Positions 1 through 7,070 of a DNA stretch of 9,371 bases are shown here, piece after piece. Both the position numbers and the translations under genes were made by a program. How positions within the stretch are numbered: the first letter of the stretch is position 1; every line of letters begins with the position of its first letter. This DNA is from Pseudomonadota bacterium (GTDB taxonomy: Bacteria > Pseudomonadota > Alphaproteobacteria > Rhizobiales > Rhizobiaceae), in contig JAEWHQ010000120.1 of the NCBI GenBank assembly GCA_023387715.1, forward strand, positions 1 through 9,371. Direction: 5' to 3'. Under the pieces are notes generated by a model, which saw only the letters and a program-made list of their open reading frames with translations, was not told the DNA's origin and made no database searches.

Positions 1-212
1 TCGCTACCCAGCTGCCCACTTGGGAAAACCAACAAGTTAACACGGCCATCGGTTTTTTCATTCAGCGTTTTGGCCATTTCAACCGCCTGCACACTCCACT
101 GGTGTGACGGTGGTGTAATCAAACCAATGCGATAATCGGCAGCATTGGCAAGCGAGCCAAGCGCAACAGTGGCTGTTAAGGTTGCAAGCGTGAATTTCAA
201 TAATGACTTCAT
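1..212 (-). CDS. TRAP transporter substrate-binding protein, DctP type (partial, N-terminal 70 residues)
   Basis: This is the 5' part of a gene that runs off the left edge of the window. The ATG at 210-212 is preceded by a strong GGGAGG ribosome site (220-225) seven bases away. The first 24 residues form a Sec signal peptide: Lys at positions 3 and 6, a hydrophobic stretch, then an ANA-type cleavage site near residue 24. The mature start (ADYRIGLITPPSHQWS) and the following stretch ending in TDGRVNLLVFPSGQLG match the opening beta strand, helix and strand of DctP/PF03480 periplasmic receptors. Such proteins capture mostly carboxylate ligands and hand them to a DctQM membrane pair. It lies 52 bp downstream of the dehydrogenase gene and is probably the receptor for the DctQM pair at 1235-3123, so the receptor comes last in the operon instead of first. 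The ligand cannot be inferred because the binding-site Arg region lies outside the window. Confidence 0.88.
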   Translation of the reverse strand, partial: MKSLLKFTLATLTATVALGSLANAADYRIGLITPPSHQWSVQAVEMAKTLNEKTDGRVNLLVFPSGQLGS

Positions 213-238
213 CTGATTTCCTCCCAGATAATATATGT

Positions 239-258
239 TGATGCGGTTTTGCGCATCA
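239..258 (-). promoter_or_regulatory. Intergenic hairpin upstream of the cassette 1 binding-protein gene
   Basis: TGATGCG at 239-245 pairs perfectly with CGCATCA at 252-258, leaving a six-base loop. It starts 7 bp after the dehydrogenase stop codon and lies just upstream of the binding protein's ribosome site. No T-run follows on the minus strand, so a simple terminator is unlikely. Hairpins between TRAP or ABC transporter genes often stabilise or trim mRNA so that the receptor is made in excess, and that is the inferred role here. A weak TATATT -10-like element lies between the hairpin and the ribosome site, so a separate promoter for the receptor is a further possibility. Confidence 0.45.
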
Positions 259-264
259 GAACCC

Positions 265-1224
265 TTAATGTTTGCGCTGGAGTGATTGCTGCTTTTCAAT
301 CATCGCAACCACCTGCTCATCACGGCGCGCCGCCATAGCCGAAGATGTTTCTTCTCCGGCAGCCGCATCCATGCCTTTAATAAGCACTTGTTTCACTTCA
401 TCGCTGAGTTCAGGTGTGCCCAGATCACTCCACCATTTTTCAACTTCAGTGCCTAAATCATCGAGAAATTTGGCCAGCCCCTGATCGGCACCAGCCAGAT
501 GGAAAATCGCTGTCGGCCCCAAAATGCTCCAACGTGCGCCCAAGCCTTGCGTGACCGCCTTTTCAATATCGCCAACGCTGGCATAGCCTTGCGACGCAAG
601 GTGAACAGCTTCACGCCAAAGGGCGGCCTGCAAGCGGTTGACCAGATGGCCTGAGGCCTCCTTTTGCAAACGCAGCACCGATTTGCCGAGGCCCCGATAA
701 ATGCCTTCTGCACGATCCAATGCTTGTGGTGCTGTTTGCGCACCGCCACAAATTTCCACCAGTGGCATCAGATAAGGCGGGTTGCAGGGATGTCCGATCA
801 GCAAACGCTGCGGCACACGCATTACCGCCTGCATCTGGCTCGGGCTCAAGCCTGAGGAACTGGATGCAATCAGCACATCATCGGCAATCTTGTCTTCAAT
901 ACGCGCCAAAATTTCCAATTTCAGCGGCAGTCGTTCAGGCAGTGCTTCCTGAATGAACTGCGTATCTGCCAAGGCAACATCTAAATCATCGGTCCATGAC
1001 GGAGGCTGCGGAGCCTCCACACAAACACCGATACGCTGCAAAACCGGCAATGCCTGCTGCCAGACATCGGCCAAACGCTTGTCCGACGCCGGATTAAGAT
1101 CATAGACCTTAACCTGATGTCCGGCAGCGGCAAAAGTTGCAGCCCAGCCAGCACCAATAGTGCCGCAACCAATCACGGTGATGTTCATCACTTTATGGGC
1201 TGCTGTGTTTTGTTGAACAGTCAT
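265..1224 (-). CDS. NAD-dependent 3-hydroxyacyl-CoA dehydrogenase family protein (L-carnitine dehydrogenase / lambda-crystallin-like)
   Basis: A 319-residue cytoplasmic oxidoreductase. Residues 14-42 form the start of a Rossmann fold: GCGTIG at 19-24 is the dinucleotide-binding glycine motif, and Asp42 at the end of the second strand points to NAD rather than NADP. Catalytic features of the family are visible: the SSSSG segment (121-125), His145 in GHPCNPP, Glu157 and Asn196 in HLVNRLQ. The C-terminal helical domain (about 188-300) carries the NRLQAALWREAV signature shared with L-carnitine dehydrogenase, L-gulonate 3-dehydrogenase (lambda-crystallin) and short 3-hydroxyacyl-CoA dehydrogenases. 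The length fits these single-domain enzymes. The start at 1224 has GAGG about eight bases upstream; the inner Met13 codon lacks a ribosome site. It begins 10 bp after the dctM stop, so it is co-transcribed with the transporter and probably oxidises the imported 3-hydroxy acid or a derivative. The Cys at the usual Phe/Val position of HPxNPP is uncommon. The exact substrate is unknown. Confidence 0.85.
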   Translation of the reverse strand: MTVQQNTAAHKVMNITVIGCGTIGAGWAATFAAAGHQVKVYDLNPASDKRLADVWQQALPVLQRIGVCVEAPQPPSWTDDLDVALADTQFIQEALPERLPLKLEILARIEDKIADDVLIASSSSGLSPSQMQAVMRVPQRLLIGHPCNPPYLMPLVEICGGAQTAPQALDRAEGIYRGLGKSVLRLQKEASGHLVNRLQAALWREAVHLASQGYASVGDIEKAVTQGLGARWSILGPTAIFHLAGADQGLAKFLDDLGTEVEKWWSDLGTPELSDEVKQVLIKGMDAAAGEETSSAMAARRDEQVVAMIEKQQSLQRKH

Positions 1225-1234
1225 GGTGATGTCC

Positions 1235-2494
1235 TCAAACCAATTTCAACAAAACAGGGAAGAAGACTATTGCGAGAATCACAGCCATAGTTGCCATCAG
1301 GAATGGCATCGTCATCAAGGCAATGCGTTCTGCCTTCACACCTGTCATCAAAGCGGCGGTAAACAAGCCGGTGCCAACTGGTGGTGTCAGAAGGCCAACA
1401 ACAAGTGTCAAACAAACGATCATGCCGAAGTGGAACGGATCAACACCATAAACATTTGTCGCAACCGGCAGCAATACCGGAACAACCAGAATGATTGCAG
1501 GGATCGGGTCAGTGAACATGCCAAGCACCAAAAGCAGTGCAACAACCAGCAACAAGAAAACGGTTGGCGATTCTGTCAGTGACTGCAAGAAAACAGCAAC
1601 TGTTGCAGGCAGATTTTCAAAGGTAATAACCCATGAGAAAACCTGTGCAGCCGCAATCAGGAACAACACCACCGCCGCACCGCGTGCAGCACGCACAAAT
1701 GCCGGCGCAAGGTGAGAAAATTCCAATTCACCATAAACAAAGCGGCCAACCAAAACAGAAGCGACAATAGCAAGTACGGCCGATTCAGTTGGTGTTGCGA
1801 TACCGCCCAAAATGGTGCCGATAATCGTTACCGGAATAATCACCGCCGGCAGTGCATCACACAGTGCTTTAAAGCGTTGCGACCAGTTATAACGCTCACC
1901 TTCAGGGAAGTTATAAATGCGGCCGAGAATTGCAATCACAACAAAGAACGACACGGCCATCATCAGGCCCGGTACAACGCCAGCTACGAACAGATCACCA
2001 ATCGAAATCTGCGCAACCACACCATAAATAATAAACAGCATGGACGGTGGAATAACGGGTGCCAGCAAGCCACCGGCTGCGGTAATTGCCGCAGAAATAT
2101 CACGCGGATAACCGGCACGATCCATTTCCGGCACAGCCATGCGCGACATTACAGTAATCTGCGCCACGGTTGAACCCAAAATCGATGCCATCATCACGTT
2201 AGCGAGCAGGTTTACATAAGCCAGACCACCGCGAACCGAACCGATAATGGACATAGCAAGTCCCATGAGACGGCGCCCAATGCCGCCCTCATTCATCAAC
2301 TCACCCAGCAAAATGAAAAGTGGCAGCGCCAGCAAACCGTAGCTTTCCAAGCCGCCAAACAACTGCTGCGGCAGTGATGCCAGCAACACAGTATTGCCGC
2401 TGGAAAGAATGTAAATAATCGCCACGGCCAGCAAAATAAATGCAATTGGCAGACCGGCAATAACAAGACCAACAAAACTCAATCCGGCGATCAT
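1235..2494 (-). CDS. dctM: TRAP transporter large permease subunit (DctM type), cassette 1
   Basis: A 419-residue, very hydrophobic inner-membrane protein with about a dozen transmembrane segments, the usual size for DctM. Family signatures seen are the GLLAPVIPPS segment (142-151), GGIATPTESAV (230-240), the DPIPAIILVVPVLLP segment (329-343) and LLTPPVG (368-374). DctM is the ion-coupled transport subunit: it moves the ligand delivered by the periplasmic receptor inward using a sodium or proton gradient. The ATG overlaps the stop codon of the upstream dctQ in an ATGA arrangement (2491-2494), and GGAGG sits seven bases before it, so the two subunits are translationally coupled. The dehydrogenase gene follows 10 bp downstream and the matching receptor gene lies beyond that. 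The symbol is the generic family name; dicarboxylate specificity is not implied. Confidence 0.95.
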   Translation of the reverse strand: MIAGLSFVGLVIAGLPIAFILLAVAIIYILSSGNTVLLASLPQQLFGGLESYGLLALPLFILLGELMNEGGIGRRLMGLAMSIIGSVRGGLAYVNLLANVMMASILGSTVAQITVMSRMAVPEMDRAGYPRDISAAITAAGGLLAPVIPPSMLFIIYGVVAQISIGDLFVAGVVPGLMMAVSFFVVIAILGRIYNFPEGERYNWSQRFKALCDALPAVIIPVTIIGTILGGIATPTESAVLAIVASVLVGRFVYGELEFSHLAPAFVRAARGAAVVLFLIAAAQVFSWVITFENLPATVAVFLQSLTESPTVFLLLVVALLLVLGMFTDPIPAIILVVPVLLPVATNVYGVDPFHFGMIVCLTLVVGLLTPPVGTGLFTAALMTGVKAERIALMTMPFLMATMAVILAIVFFPVLLKLV

Positions 2495-3123
2495 TTTACC
2501 ACCTCCGCTCCGGCTGATTCAAAAAATGTGCGAACACTGTCGACCAGGTTTTTGACACTATGAATGGTGACAAAAACACAGAAAACAGGGAGGATCAGCC
2601 AGAACCAAAACTTGCGAACGCCGAGCGTTGTCGTTGGTTCATCATAGATAAAGTTGAAAGTTTTCGCGCCGATCTCACTCAGAGAATCAGCCTGCAAAAC
2701 GGCAATCGGATCAAACCACTGCCAAACAAAGACAGCCAGAACCACAAACAGGAACAGCATCATCGCATCGATCACGGCAAGCATGAACATATGCGCACGG
2801 ATCGGCAGAAAGTCGATGCAAACAGTCACAGCAATATGCTGGCGATAATGAATTGCGAGCGACGCTCCTAAGAAACCCATCCAGACCATGGCATAAATTG
2901 CCAGCTCATCAACCCAGAACAACGGCATGCCAAAGGTACGCGTTGCAACATTTATAAGCAGCAAAATGACAATTGCCAGTGCCAAAAGCCCTGCGACGAG
3001 CGTTTCAGCGCGCGCAATCAGTCCGTCAATCAACGATAAGAAACCGGTAAAACCATTCGTGCGCACGACCTGCTCCATCGAAGCAGTTCCATCCTCATGC
3101 GCCTGACCCAAGCGGGTATTCAT
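2491..3123 (-). CDS. dctQ: TRAP transporter small permease subunit (DctQ type), cassette 1
   Basis: A 210-residue membrane protein with four predicted transmembrane helices (about 43-62, 73-93, 110-134 and 170-192). The DctQ signature R..G.P.FWVDE occurs at about 62-73, followed by the second helix and the HYRQHI segment. DctQ pairs with DctM as a scaffold in the membrane complex. It is longer than many DctQ proteins: there is a polar N-terminal extension of about 35 residues and an extended loop of about 30 residues before the last helix (about 138-168). The start at 3123 has GGGAGGAG about eight bases upstream; Met16 (codon at 3076-3078) is the only nearby alternative and lacks a good ribosome site. 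It is the first gene of its operon, divergent from the GntR regulator gene. Confidence 0.92.
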   Translation of the reverse strand: MNTRLGQAHEDGTASMEQVVRTNGFTGFLSLIDGLIARAETLVAGLLALAIVILLLINVATRTFGMPLFWVDELAIYAMVWMGFLGASLAIHYRQHIAVTVCIDFLPIRAHMFMLAVIDAMMLFLFVVLAVFVWQWFDPIAVLQADSLSEIGAKTFNFIYDEPTTTLGVRKFWFWLILPVFCVFVTIHSVKNLVDSVRTFFESAGAEVVK

Positions 3124-3157
3124 ACTCGTCTCCTCCCAAAGAGATACTCCCTTTAAG

Positions 3158-3200
3158 AAATATCGATTTTCCTACCAAGTCAACAATAAAATCGATATTT
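3158..3200. promoter_or_regulatory. Paired operator: perfect 13-bp inverted repeat between dctQ and the GntR gene
   Basis: AAATATCGATTTT at 3158-3170 is repeated in perfect inverted orientation as AAAATCGATATTT at 3188-3200. Each arm is itself nearly palindromic around ATCGAT, and the two centres are about 29 bp apart. The 17-bp spacer contains the candidate -35 element of the minus-strand operon. Sites of this kind in a divergent spacer next to a GntR/FCD gene are typically bound by that regulator, so this is the probable operator for the GntR protein encoded at 3275. The repeat is seen directly; the identity of the bound protein is inferred. Confidence 0.7.
3178..3183 (-). promoter_or_regulatory. 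Candidate -35 element (TTGACT) of the cassette 1 operon
   Basis: On the minus strand TTGACT matches five of six bases of the sigma-70 consensus and lies between the two operator arms. The -10 hexamer would fall in or beside the 3158-3170 arm, where the best candidate is only a weak TATTTC/TTTCTT match. A repressor on the operator would cover both promoter elements. The poor -10 keeps confidence low. Confidence 0.35.
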
Positions 3201-3223
3201 TATGTTTTATCAATAATATTTAG

Positions 3224-3256
3224 AATATTGATTTTTTGAATGTGCCTCGCTAATCT
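3224..3256 (+). promoter_or_regulatory. Third operator-like copy and candidate GntR-gene promoter
   Basis: AATATTGATTTT at 3224-3235 is a direct repeat of 3159-3170 with a single C-to-T change. It contains TTGATT (3228-3233), which can serve as a -35 element, with TAATCT (3251-3256) as a weak -10 after a 17-bp spacer. The GntR gene's ribosome site (AGGAG, 3263-3267) and start codon follow. This layout suggests autoregulation, with the regulator binding over its own -35 region. ATCAATA at 3209-3215 and TATTGAT at 3226-3232 form a further, looser inverted repeat here. Confidence 0.4.
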
Positions 3257-3274
3257 CCGGTCAGGAGCCTGATT

Positions 3275-3955
3275 ATGTTAGACAAACAACTTTCATCCCC
3301 TGAAAAGACAAACTCTGAAAAAGCCTATCGCCAATTGCGCGAAGACATTGTGTTTGGTGCTTTTTTACCGAATGAAAAACTGAAGATCGAAACCTTGCGT
3401 GAGAAGTACGGTCTTGGTGCCGGCCCTCTGCGTGAAGCCTTGGCTCGCCTCTCCAGTGAACATCTTGTGGTGCTGGAAGGACAACGCGGTTTTACGGTTG
3501 CTCCTATGTCGGCAGAAGATGCTTATGACATTGGTGAAACGCGCACATTGCTTGAAATTGAAGCGCTGCGGCAATCTTTTTTGCACGGCGATGAAGACTG
3601 GGAAACGCAATTGGTTGCGGCCTATCACCGGCTTGAGCGCGCAGAGCAAAAGGTCATTCAGGGCGAAACTGATTTTATTGAGTGGGAAAGCCGTAACGCG
3701 ATTTTCCATGAAACGATGGTTGCCGCCTGCCCGTCTCAATGGGTAATGCGCATGCGCCAGCAAATCTATGAGCAGCACCAGCGCTACCGTCATCTTTCGC
3801 GCAAACAATCTGTTGGCGTGCGCGACATTGCCTCAGAACATAAAGCTCTGTTTGATGCAGCATTTGATCGTGACATTCAGGGCGCGACCGAGATTATTCG
3901 CAACCATATTGCCCGCACAACACAAACCGTTTTGCAAACATTAAAAGCACTATAA
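3275..3955 (+). CDS. GntR-family transcriptional regulator, FCD (FadR) subfamily
   Basis: A 226-residue DNA-binding regulator. Residues 14-76 form the winged helix-turn-helix: KAYRQLREDIVFGAF, then LREKYGLGAGPLREAL (41-56, recognition helix) and the wing QRGFTVAPMS (70-79). Residues about 84-220 form the all-helical FCD ligand-binding domain, with the metal-binding histidine pattern at His145 (NAIFHETM), His189 (EHKALFDA) and His211 (NHIARTT). The first ligand position, often Asp, is Asn141 here, a common variant. FCD regulators usually repress catabolic operons and are released by a small organic acid. The ATG has AGGAG seven bases upstream. The gene is divergent from the TRAP-dehydrogenase operon with three candidate operator copies between them, so it very probably controls that operon and itself. 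The domain order resembles CsiR-type proteins, but the effector is not known. Confidence 0.93.
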   Translation: MLDKQLSSPEKTNSEKAYRQLREDIVFGAFLPNEKLKIETLREKYGLGAGPLREALARLSSEHLVVLEGQRGFTVAPMSAEDAYDIGETRTLLEIEALRQSFLHGDEDWETQLVAAYHRLERAEQKVIQGETDFIEWESRNAIFHETMVAACPSQWVMRMRQQIYEQHQRYRHLSRKQSVGVRDIASEHKALFDAAFDRDIQGATEIIRNHIARTTQTVLQTLKAL

Positions 3956-3964
3956 CAAAGAGCC

Positions 3965-4002
3965 TGAGTATCACAGGCCGAACAAACCGCCGGTGATACT
4001 CA
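3965..4002. terminator. Probable bidirectional terminator between the convergent GntR and amidohydrolase genes
   Basis: TGAGTATCAC (3965-3974) pairs perfectly with GTGATACTCA (3993-4002). After one mismatch the stem continues with GGC (3976-3978) and GCC (3989-3991). The hairpin begins 9 bp after the GntR stop and lies 18 bp beyond the amidohydrolase stop on the other strand. A T-rich stretch (TATTTT) follows on the plus strand; on the minus strand only CTCTTTG follows. It therefore looks better as the GntR terminator and more doubtful for the amidohydrolase operon, but nothing else in the 64-bp gap could serve. Confidence 0.7.
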
Positions 4003-4019
4003 TATTTTCACTTTAAAAC

Positions 4020-5186
4020 TTACGCTTCGTTCAGCGTGTTCAAAGCGGCTGTGACCAAGAAAGAACTGCCATAAGGAATGGCTGCATCGTTGAAGTCATA
4101 AGCAGCATTATGCAATGATGCCGTGCTACCATTGCCCATCAGCATATAAGCGCCCGGAACCTCTTGCAGCATGAAGGCAAAGTCTTCACTGGCAAGGATT
4201 GGTGTGCAATCGCCATTGACCTGACTTTCAGGCACGATAGAGCGTGCGACATCAGCAATATATGCTGCATTGGCAGGCGTATTATCCAAGACCGGATAAC
4301 CGGTTTTGATGTTAAGCTCAGCCGTTGCACCATGCAGTGCCGCACTATGCTCAACCACTTGGCGTAAGCGCTCTTTCATCATCGCACGGGCTTTTTCATT
4401 CAATGTACGGATCGTACCGGACATTGTCGCCACTGGCGGGATGGTGTTGTAGCTGTCGCCTGCTTCCAGTCGGGTGACAGAAAGCGCTGCTGAATCAAAT
4501 GGCGACAAATTACGCGCAACAATTGCCTGTGCCGCACTCAAAATAGACGACGCCACCATCAGCGGATCAATGGCTGTTTGCGGTGCAGCCGCATGGCCGC
4601 CCTTACCGTGAATGGTAATGTCGAACTCATCAGAAGAGGCAAGCATTGGCCCTTTACGGCAAATGAAATGTCCAATTTCAATGCCGGGCTGATTGTGCAG
4701 ACCATAGACGGCATCAACCGGCCATTTTTTAAACAGGCCTTCGTCAATCATCGCTTTGCCACCGGCACCCGTTTCTTCGGCTGGCTGGAAGATCAGGACA
4801 ACTGAACCGGCAAAGTCGCGGTTTTCACACAAATAACGCGCCGCACCAAGCAGCATGGCAGTGTGGCCGTCATGGCCACACGCATGCATCAGGCCTTCAT
4901 GCTTGGAAGCATAGGCAAGATTGGTTTGCTCCGGAATTGGCAAAGCATCCATATCAGCGCGAAGACCCACCCGCCTGGAGCCCTCACGCGCCCCTTTGAT
5001 AACCGCAACAATACCCGACTGAGCGATATTTTCAGTGATTTCATCAACGCCGAATTCACGTAGTTTCTCAGCCACAAACCGGCTGGTTTTTGGCAGATCA
5101 TAAAGAAGCTCCGGCATGGCATGCAGGCTGCGGCGCCATGCAGTTACTTCGTCATGAATGGAATTAAAGTACTCAAGTACAGTCAT
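4020..5186 (-). CDS. M20D-family metallo-amidohydrolase (hippurate / N-acyl-amino-acid hydrolase type)
   Basis: A 388-residue, probably cytoplasmic binuclear-metal hydrolase that cleaves the amide bond of N-acyl or N-aroyl amino acids, including hippurate and plant auxin conjugates in this family. Motifs (ATG numbering): RRSLHAMPEL near the N-terminus, RADMDALPIPE (76-86), ACGHDGH (102-108) giving Cys103 and His105, QPAEETGAGG (135-144) with Glu137/Glu138, GLHNQPG with His164, the dimerisation-domain GKGGHAAAP (194-202), ASEDF near 332-336 and the final metal ligand His359 in SLHNAAYDFND. All expected ligands are present. The ATG at 5186 is chosen because AGGTG (5196-5200) is its ribosome site; the in-frame GTG at 5198 lies inside that site and has none of its own. 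It is the last gene of cassette 2, 19 bp after the dctM stop, which suggests that it processes the imported compound. The acyl and amino-acid parts of the substrate are unknown. Confidence 0.93.
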   Translation of the reverse strand: MTVLEYFNSIHDEVTAWRRSLHAMPELLYDLPKTSRFVAEKLREFGVDEITENIAQSGIVAVIKGAREGSRRVGLRADMDALPIPEQTNLAYASKHEGLMHACGHDGHTAMLLGAARYLCENRDFAGSVVLIFQPAEETGAGGKAMIDEGLFKKWPVDAVYGLHNQPGIEIGHFICRKGPMLASSDEFDITIHGKGGHAAAPQTAIDPLMVASSILSAAQAIVARNLSPFDSAALSVTRLEAGDSYNTIPPVATMSGTIRTLNEKARAMMKERLRQVVEHSAALHGATAELNIKTGYPVLDNTPANAAYIADVARSIVPESQVNGDCTPILASEDFAFMLQEVPGAYMLMGNGSTASLHNAAYDFNDAAIPYGSSFLVTAALNTLNEA

Positions 5187-5205
5187 AAGAAAAGACACCT
5201 ACAGA

Positions 5206-6498
5206 TCAGAATAAGATGGATGGCAGCCACAGGGACAGAATTGGGAAGAGAGTGAGCACTGCCAAACGGAACAAGTCGGAAATCCAGAAAGGTGTCACGC
5301 CGCGATAGATGGTCGAGATCGACAGATCCGGCTGGTTGGAGCGCAGCACGAAAATATTGATACCGATTGGCGGGGTGATGAAGCTGATTTCAGAAACAAC
5401 CACCACAATGATACCAAACCAAACCGGATGGAAGCCGAGGCTGATAACCAATGGTGCAAAGATCGGCACAGTCAGCATCACCATAGCCATGCTGTCCATG
5501 ATGCAACCGAGCAGAAGATAGATGATAATGATACCGAAAATAATCATCATCGGTGAAGCATTAATACCGGTGAGGAAGCTTAAGATATCTTCGGCAAAAC
5601 CTGAAACAGTGACGACGTGGGAGAAGTAGAGCGCACCGATCAGGATGAAGAACAGCGATGCACTGACAAGCACTGTTTCAATCAGTACTTCTTTCAGATC
5701 ATTCAGATTGAATTTACCGCGACCAAAAGCAATTGCGAGCGAGGCAATCGCACCAATACCGGCAGATTCTGTCGGGGTGAAATAACCGGCATAAATACCG
5801 CCGATCACCACAACAAACAGCAAGACAGGCAGGAAAATACCACGGGTGGATTTGATACGTTCCGACCATGTAAAGCGCTCGGCAGCAGGCCCCAATGACG
5901 GCTTGTACCAAACCATGATTTTAACGGCGAGCAGGTAAAAACCGATACCGACAAGACCCGGAATGAAACCGGCTGCAAAAAGCTGGCCAATACTGGTTTC
6001 GGTCAACAGACCATAAAGAATGAGCAATACAGAAGGCGGGATGAGCGCACCCAACGTACCACCACCGGCAATCGCACCAGCGGCCAGTTCGTCAGAATAA
6101 TTGTGACGACGCATAGCAGGCAGCGCAACTTTGGAGATGGTTGCAACTGTTGCCAGTGACGAGCCGCAAATCGCACTGAAAATGCCGCAGCTCATAACGG
6201 TTGCCATTGCCAGACCACCTGGGCGGTGCGCTACAAATTTGTTGGCGCAGTCATAAAGCTCGCGCGAAATATCAGCGCGATTGATGACATTGCCCATCAA
6301 AAGAAATAGCGGAATAACCGACAATTCAAAGGAAACGACAGTTTCCATGGTTGTGGAGCCAAGAAGGCCAAGCGCCAGATCCATATCGCGCAAATATGCA
6401 AGGCCGAGAATACCGACCAGCAACATGGCAAAGCCCACAGGGATGCGTAAAAATACCAGCCCGACAACGATAAAACATGCAATCAGCGTGACTGTCAT
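5206..6498 (-). CDS. dctM: TRAP transporter large permease subunit (DctM type), cassette 2
   Basis: A 430-residue integral membrane protein with about a dozen hydrophobic segments. DctM marks include the GALIPPS motif (150-156), YAGYFTPTESAG (236-247), GCIMDSMAMVMLTVPIFAPL (331-350) and ITPPIGIN (374-381). It carries out ion-coupled import of the ligand bound by the receptor encoded at 7071-8111. The start codon overlaps the dctQ stop as ATGA (6495-6498), with AAAGGA upstream as ribosome site, so the two are translationally coupled. It is clearly diverged from the DctM at 1235-2494: the conserved motifs are shared but little else, so the two cassettes are not a recent duplication. The amidohydrolase gene follows 19 bp downstream. 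Confidence 0.95.
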   Translation of the reverse strand: MTVTLIACFIVVGLVFLRIPVGFAMLLVGILGLAYLRDMDLALGLLGSTTMETVVSFELSVIPLFLLMGNVINRADISRELYDCANKFVAHRPGGLAMATVMSCGIFSAICGSSLATVATISKVALPAMRRHNYSDELAAGAIAGGGTLGALIPPSVLLILYGLLTETSIGQLFAAGFIPGLVGIGFYLLAVKIMVWYKPSLGPAAERFTWSERIKSTRGIFLPVLLFVVVIGGIYAGYFTPTESAGIGAIASLAIAFGRGKFNLNDLKEVLIETVLVSASLFFILIGALYFSHVVTVSGFAEDILSFLTGINASPMMIIFGIIIIYLLLGCIMDSMAMVMLTVPIFAPLVISLGFHPVWFGIIVVVVSEISFITPPIGINIFVLRSNQPDLSISTIYRGVTPFWISDLFRLAVLTLFPILSLWLPSILF

Positions 6499-6968
6499 GG
6501 TTTTTCCTTTCCGCGAAGATCACTGATTGCCAGCCCGAAATGAATGAGGGCTGTGATAAAACTCGTGACAGAGCACAGGCCTGCAACCGGCCAGATAGGA
6601 ATTGAAATATCCTGCGACACACGATCAAACTCGTATGCTTCCCAGGCGTAAACGCCGATCCACCAGCACAAAAGCAGCATGCAGAAGCCGCAGATGACTT
6701 CGATAATGATATCGCGGATACGGCGCGCGCGCGGTGAATAAAGCGGATCCAGAAGATCAACGACAATATGACCGCGTGAACGGGCGATAAATGGCGCCGA
6801 GGTGAAAACCACGATAGCCACAAGGTAGGAAATAATATCAAAGGAACCGGGCAAAGGTGCGGTAAACACGTTACGGCCGGTTACGTCAATGAATGTCAGC
6901 AAACCCAAAATCAGCAGCAAAAAGGCCGGAACAACCGCCAGTTTTGCAAAGAGTGTTTTCATAGACAT
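6495..6968 (-). CDS. dctQ: TRAP transporter small permease subunit (DctQ type), cassette 2
   Basis: A 157-residue protein of usual DctQ length with four hydrophobic segments (about 9-29, 43-61, 85-107 and 124-146). Family features are the VTGRNVF segment after helix 1 (29-35), the P.PGSFDI entry to helix 2, and SRGHIVVDLL (64-73) in the cytoplasmic loop. It forms the membrane complex with the DctM whose start overlaps its stop. The ATG at 6968 has GGAG seven bases upstream; the second Met, two codons later, would sit 13 bases from that site, so the first is preferred. It is 102 bp downstream of the receptor gene, with a hairpin in the gap. Confidence 0.92.
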   Translation of the reverse strand: MSMKTLFAKLAVVPAFLLLILGLLTFIDVTGRNVFTAPLPGSFDIISYLVAIVVFTSAPFIARSRGHIVVDLLDPLYSPRARRIRDIIIEVICGFCMLLLCWWIGVYAWEAYEFDRVSQDISIPIWPVAGLCSVTSFITALIHFGLAISDLRGKEKP

Positions 6969-6988
6969 GAGACAGCTCCGCAGAAGAC

Positions 6989-7014
6989 ATGCAGGAAGAA
7001 AAATCTTCCCGCAT
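6989..7014 (-). promoter_or_regulatory. Hairpin in the gap between the cassette 2 receptor gene and dctQ
   Basis: GGAAGA (6994-6999) pairs with TCTTCC (7004-7009) around a four-base A loop (T loop in the transcript). After one mismatch the stem is extended by ATGC (6989-6992) and GCAT (7011-7014). It stands in the 102-bp gap after the binding-protein stop and ends 20 bp before the dctQ start codon. No T-run follows in the transcript direction, so partial attenuation or 3' protection of the receptor mRNA is more likely than full termination. Such elements commonly give excess receptor over permease. Confidence 0.5.
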
Positions 7015-7070
7015 ATCCCACATTTATTTTTTCAATGAGAATAAGAGTGCCAAGAAAGAGGAGCGGCTAA

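Noticed and set aside
1223..1582. Open frame of 119 codons on the plus strand
   Set aside because: It lies wholly opposite the end of the cassette 1 dctM, and its His/Gln/Asn-rich composition is that of an antisense frame of a membrane protein. The same holds for the frame at 1712-2173.
5187..5198. GTG start at 5198 for the amidohydrolase
   Set aside because: That GTG is part of the AGGTG ribosome site of the ATG at 5184-5186 and has no upstream Shine-Dalgarno of its own.
6326..6841. Open frame of 171 codons on the minus strand
   Set aside because: It is a shifted frame across the dctQ-dctM junction. The in-register frames give convincing TRAP proteins with ribosome sites and an ATGA overlap, while this one is Cys/Ser/Arg-rich with no family signal.
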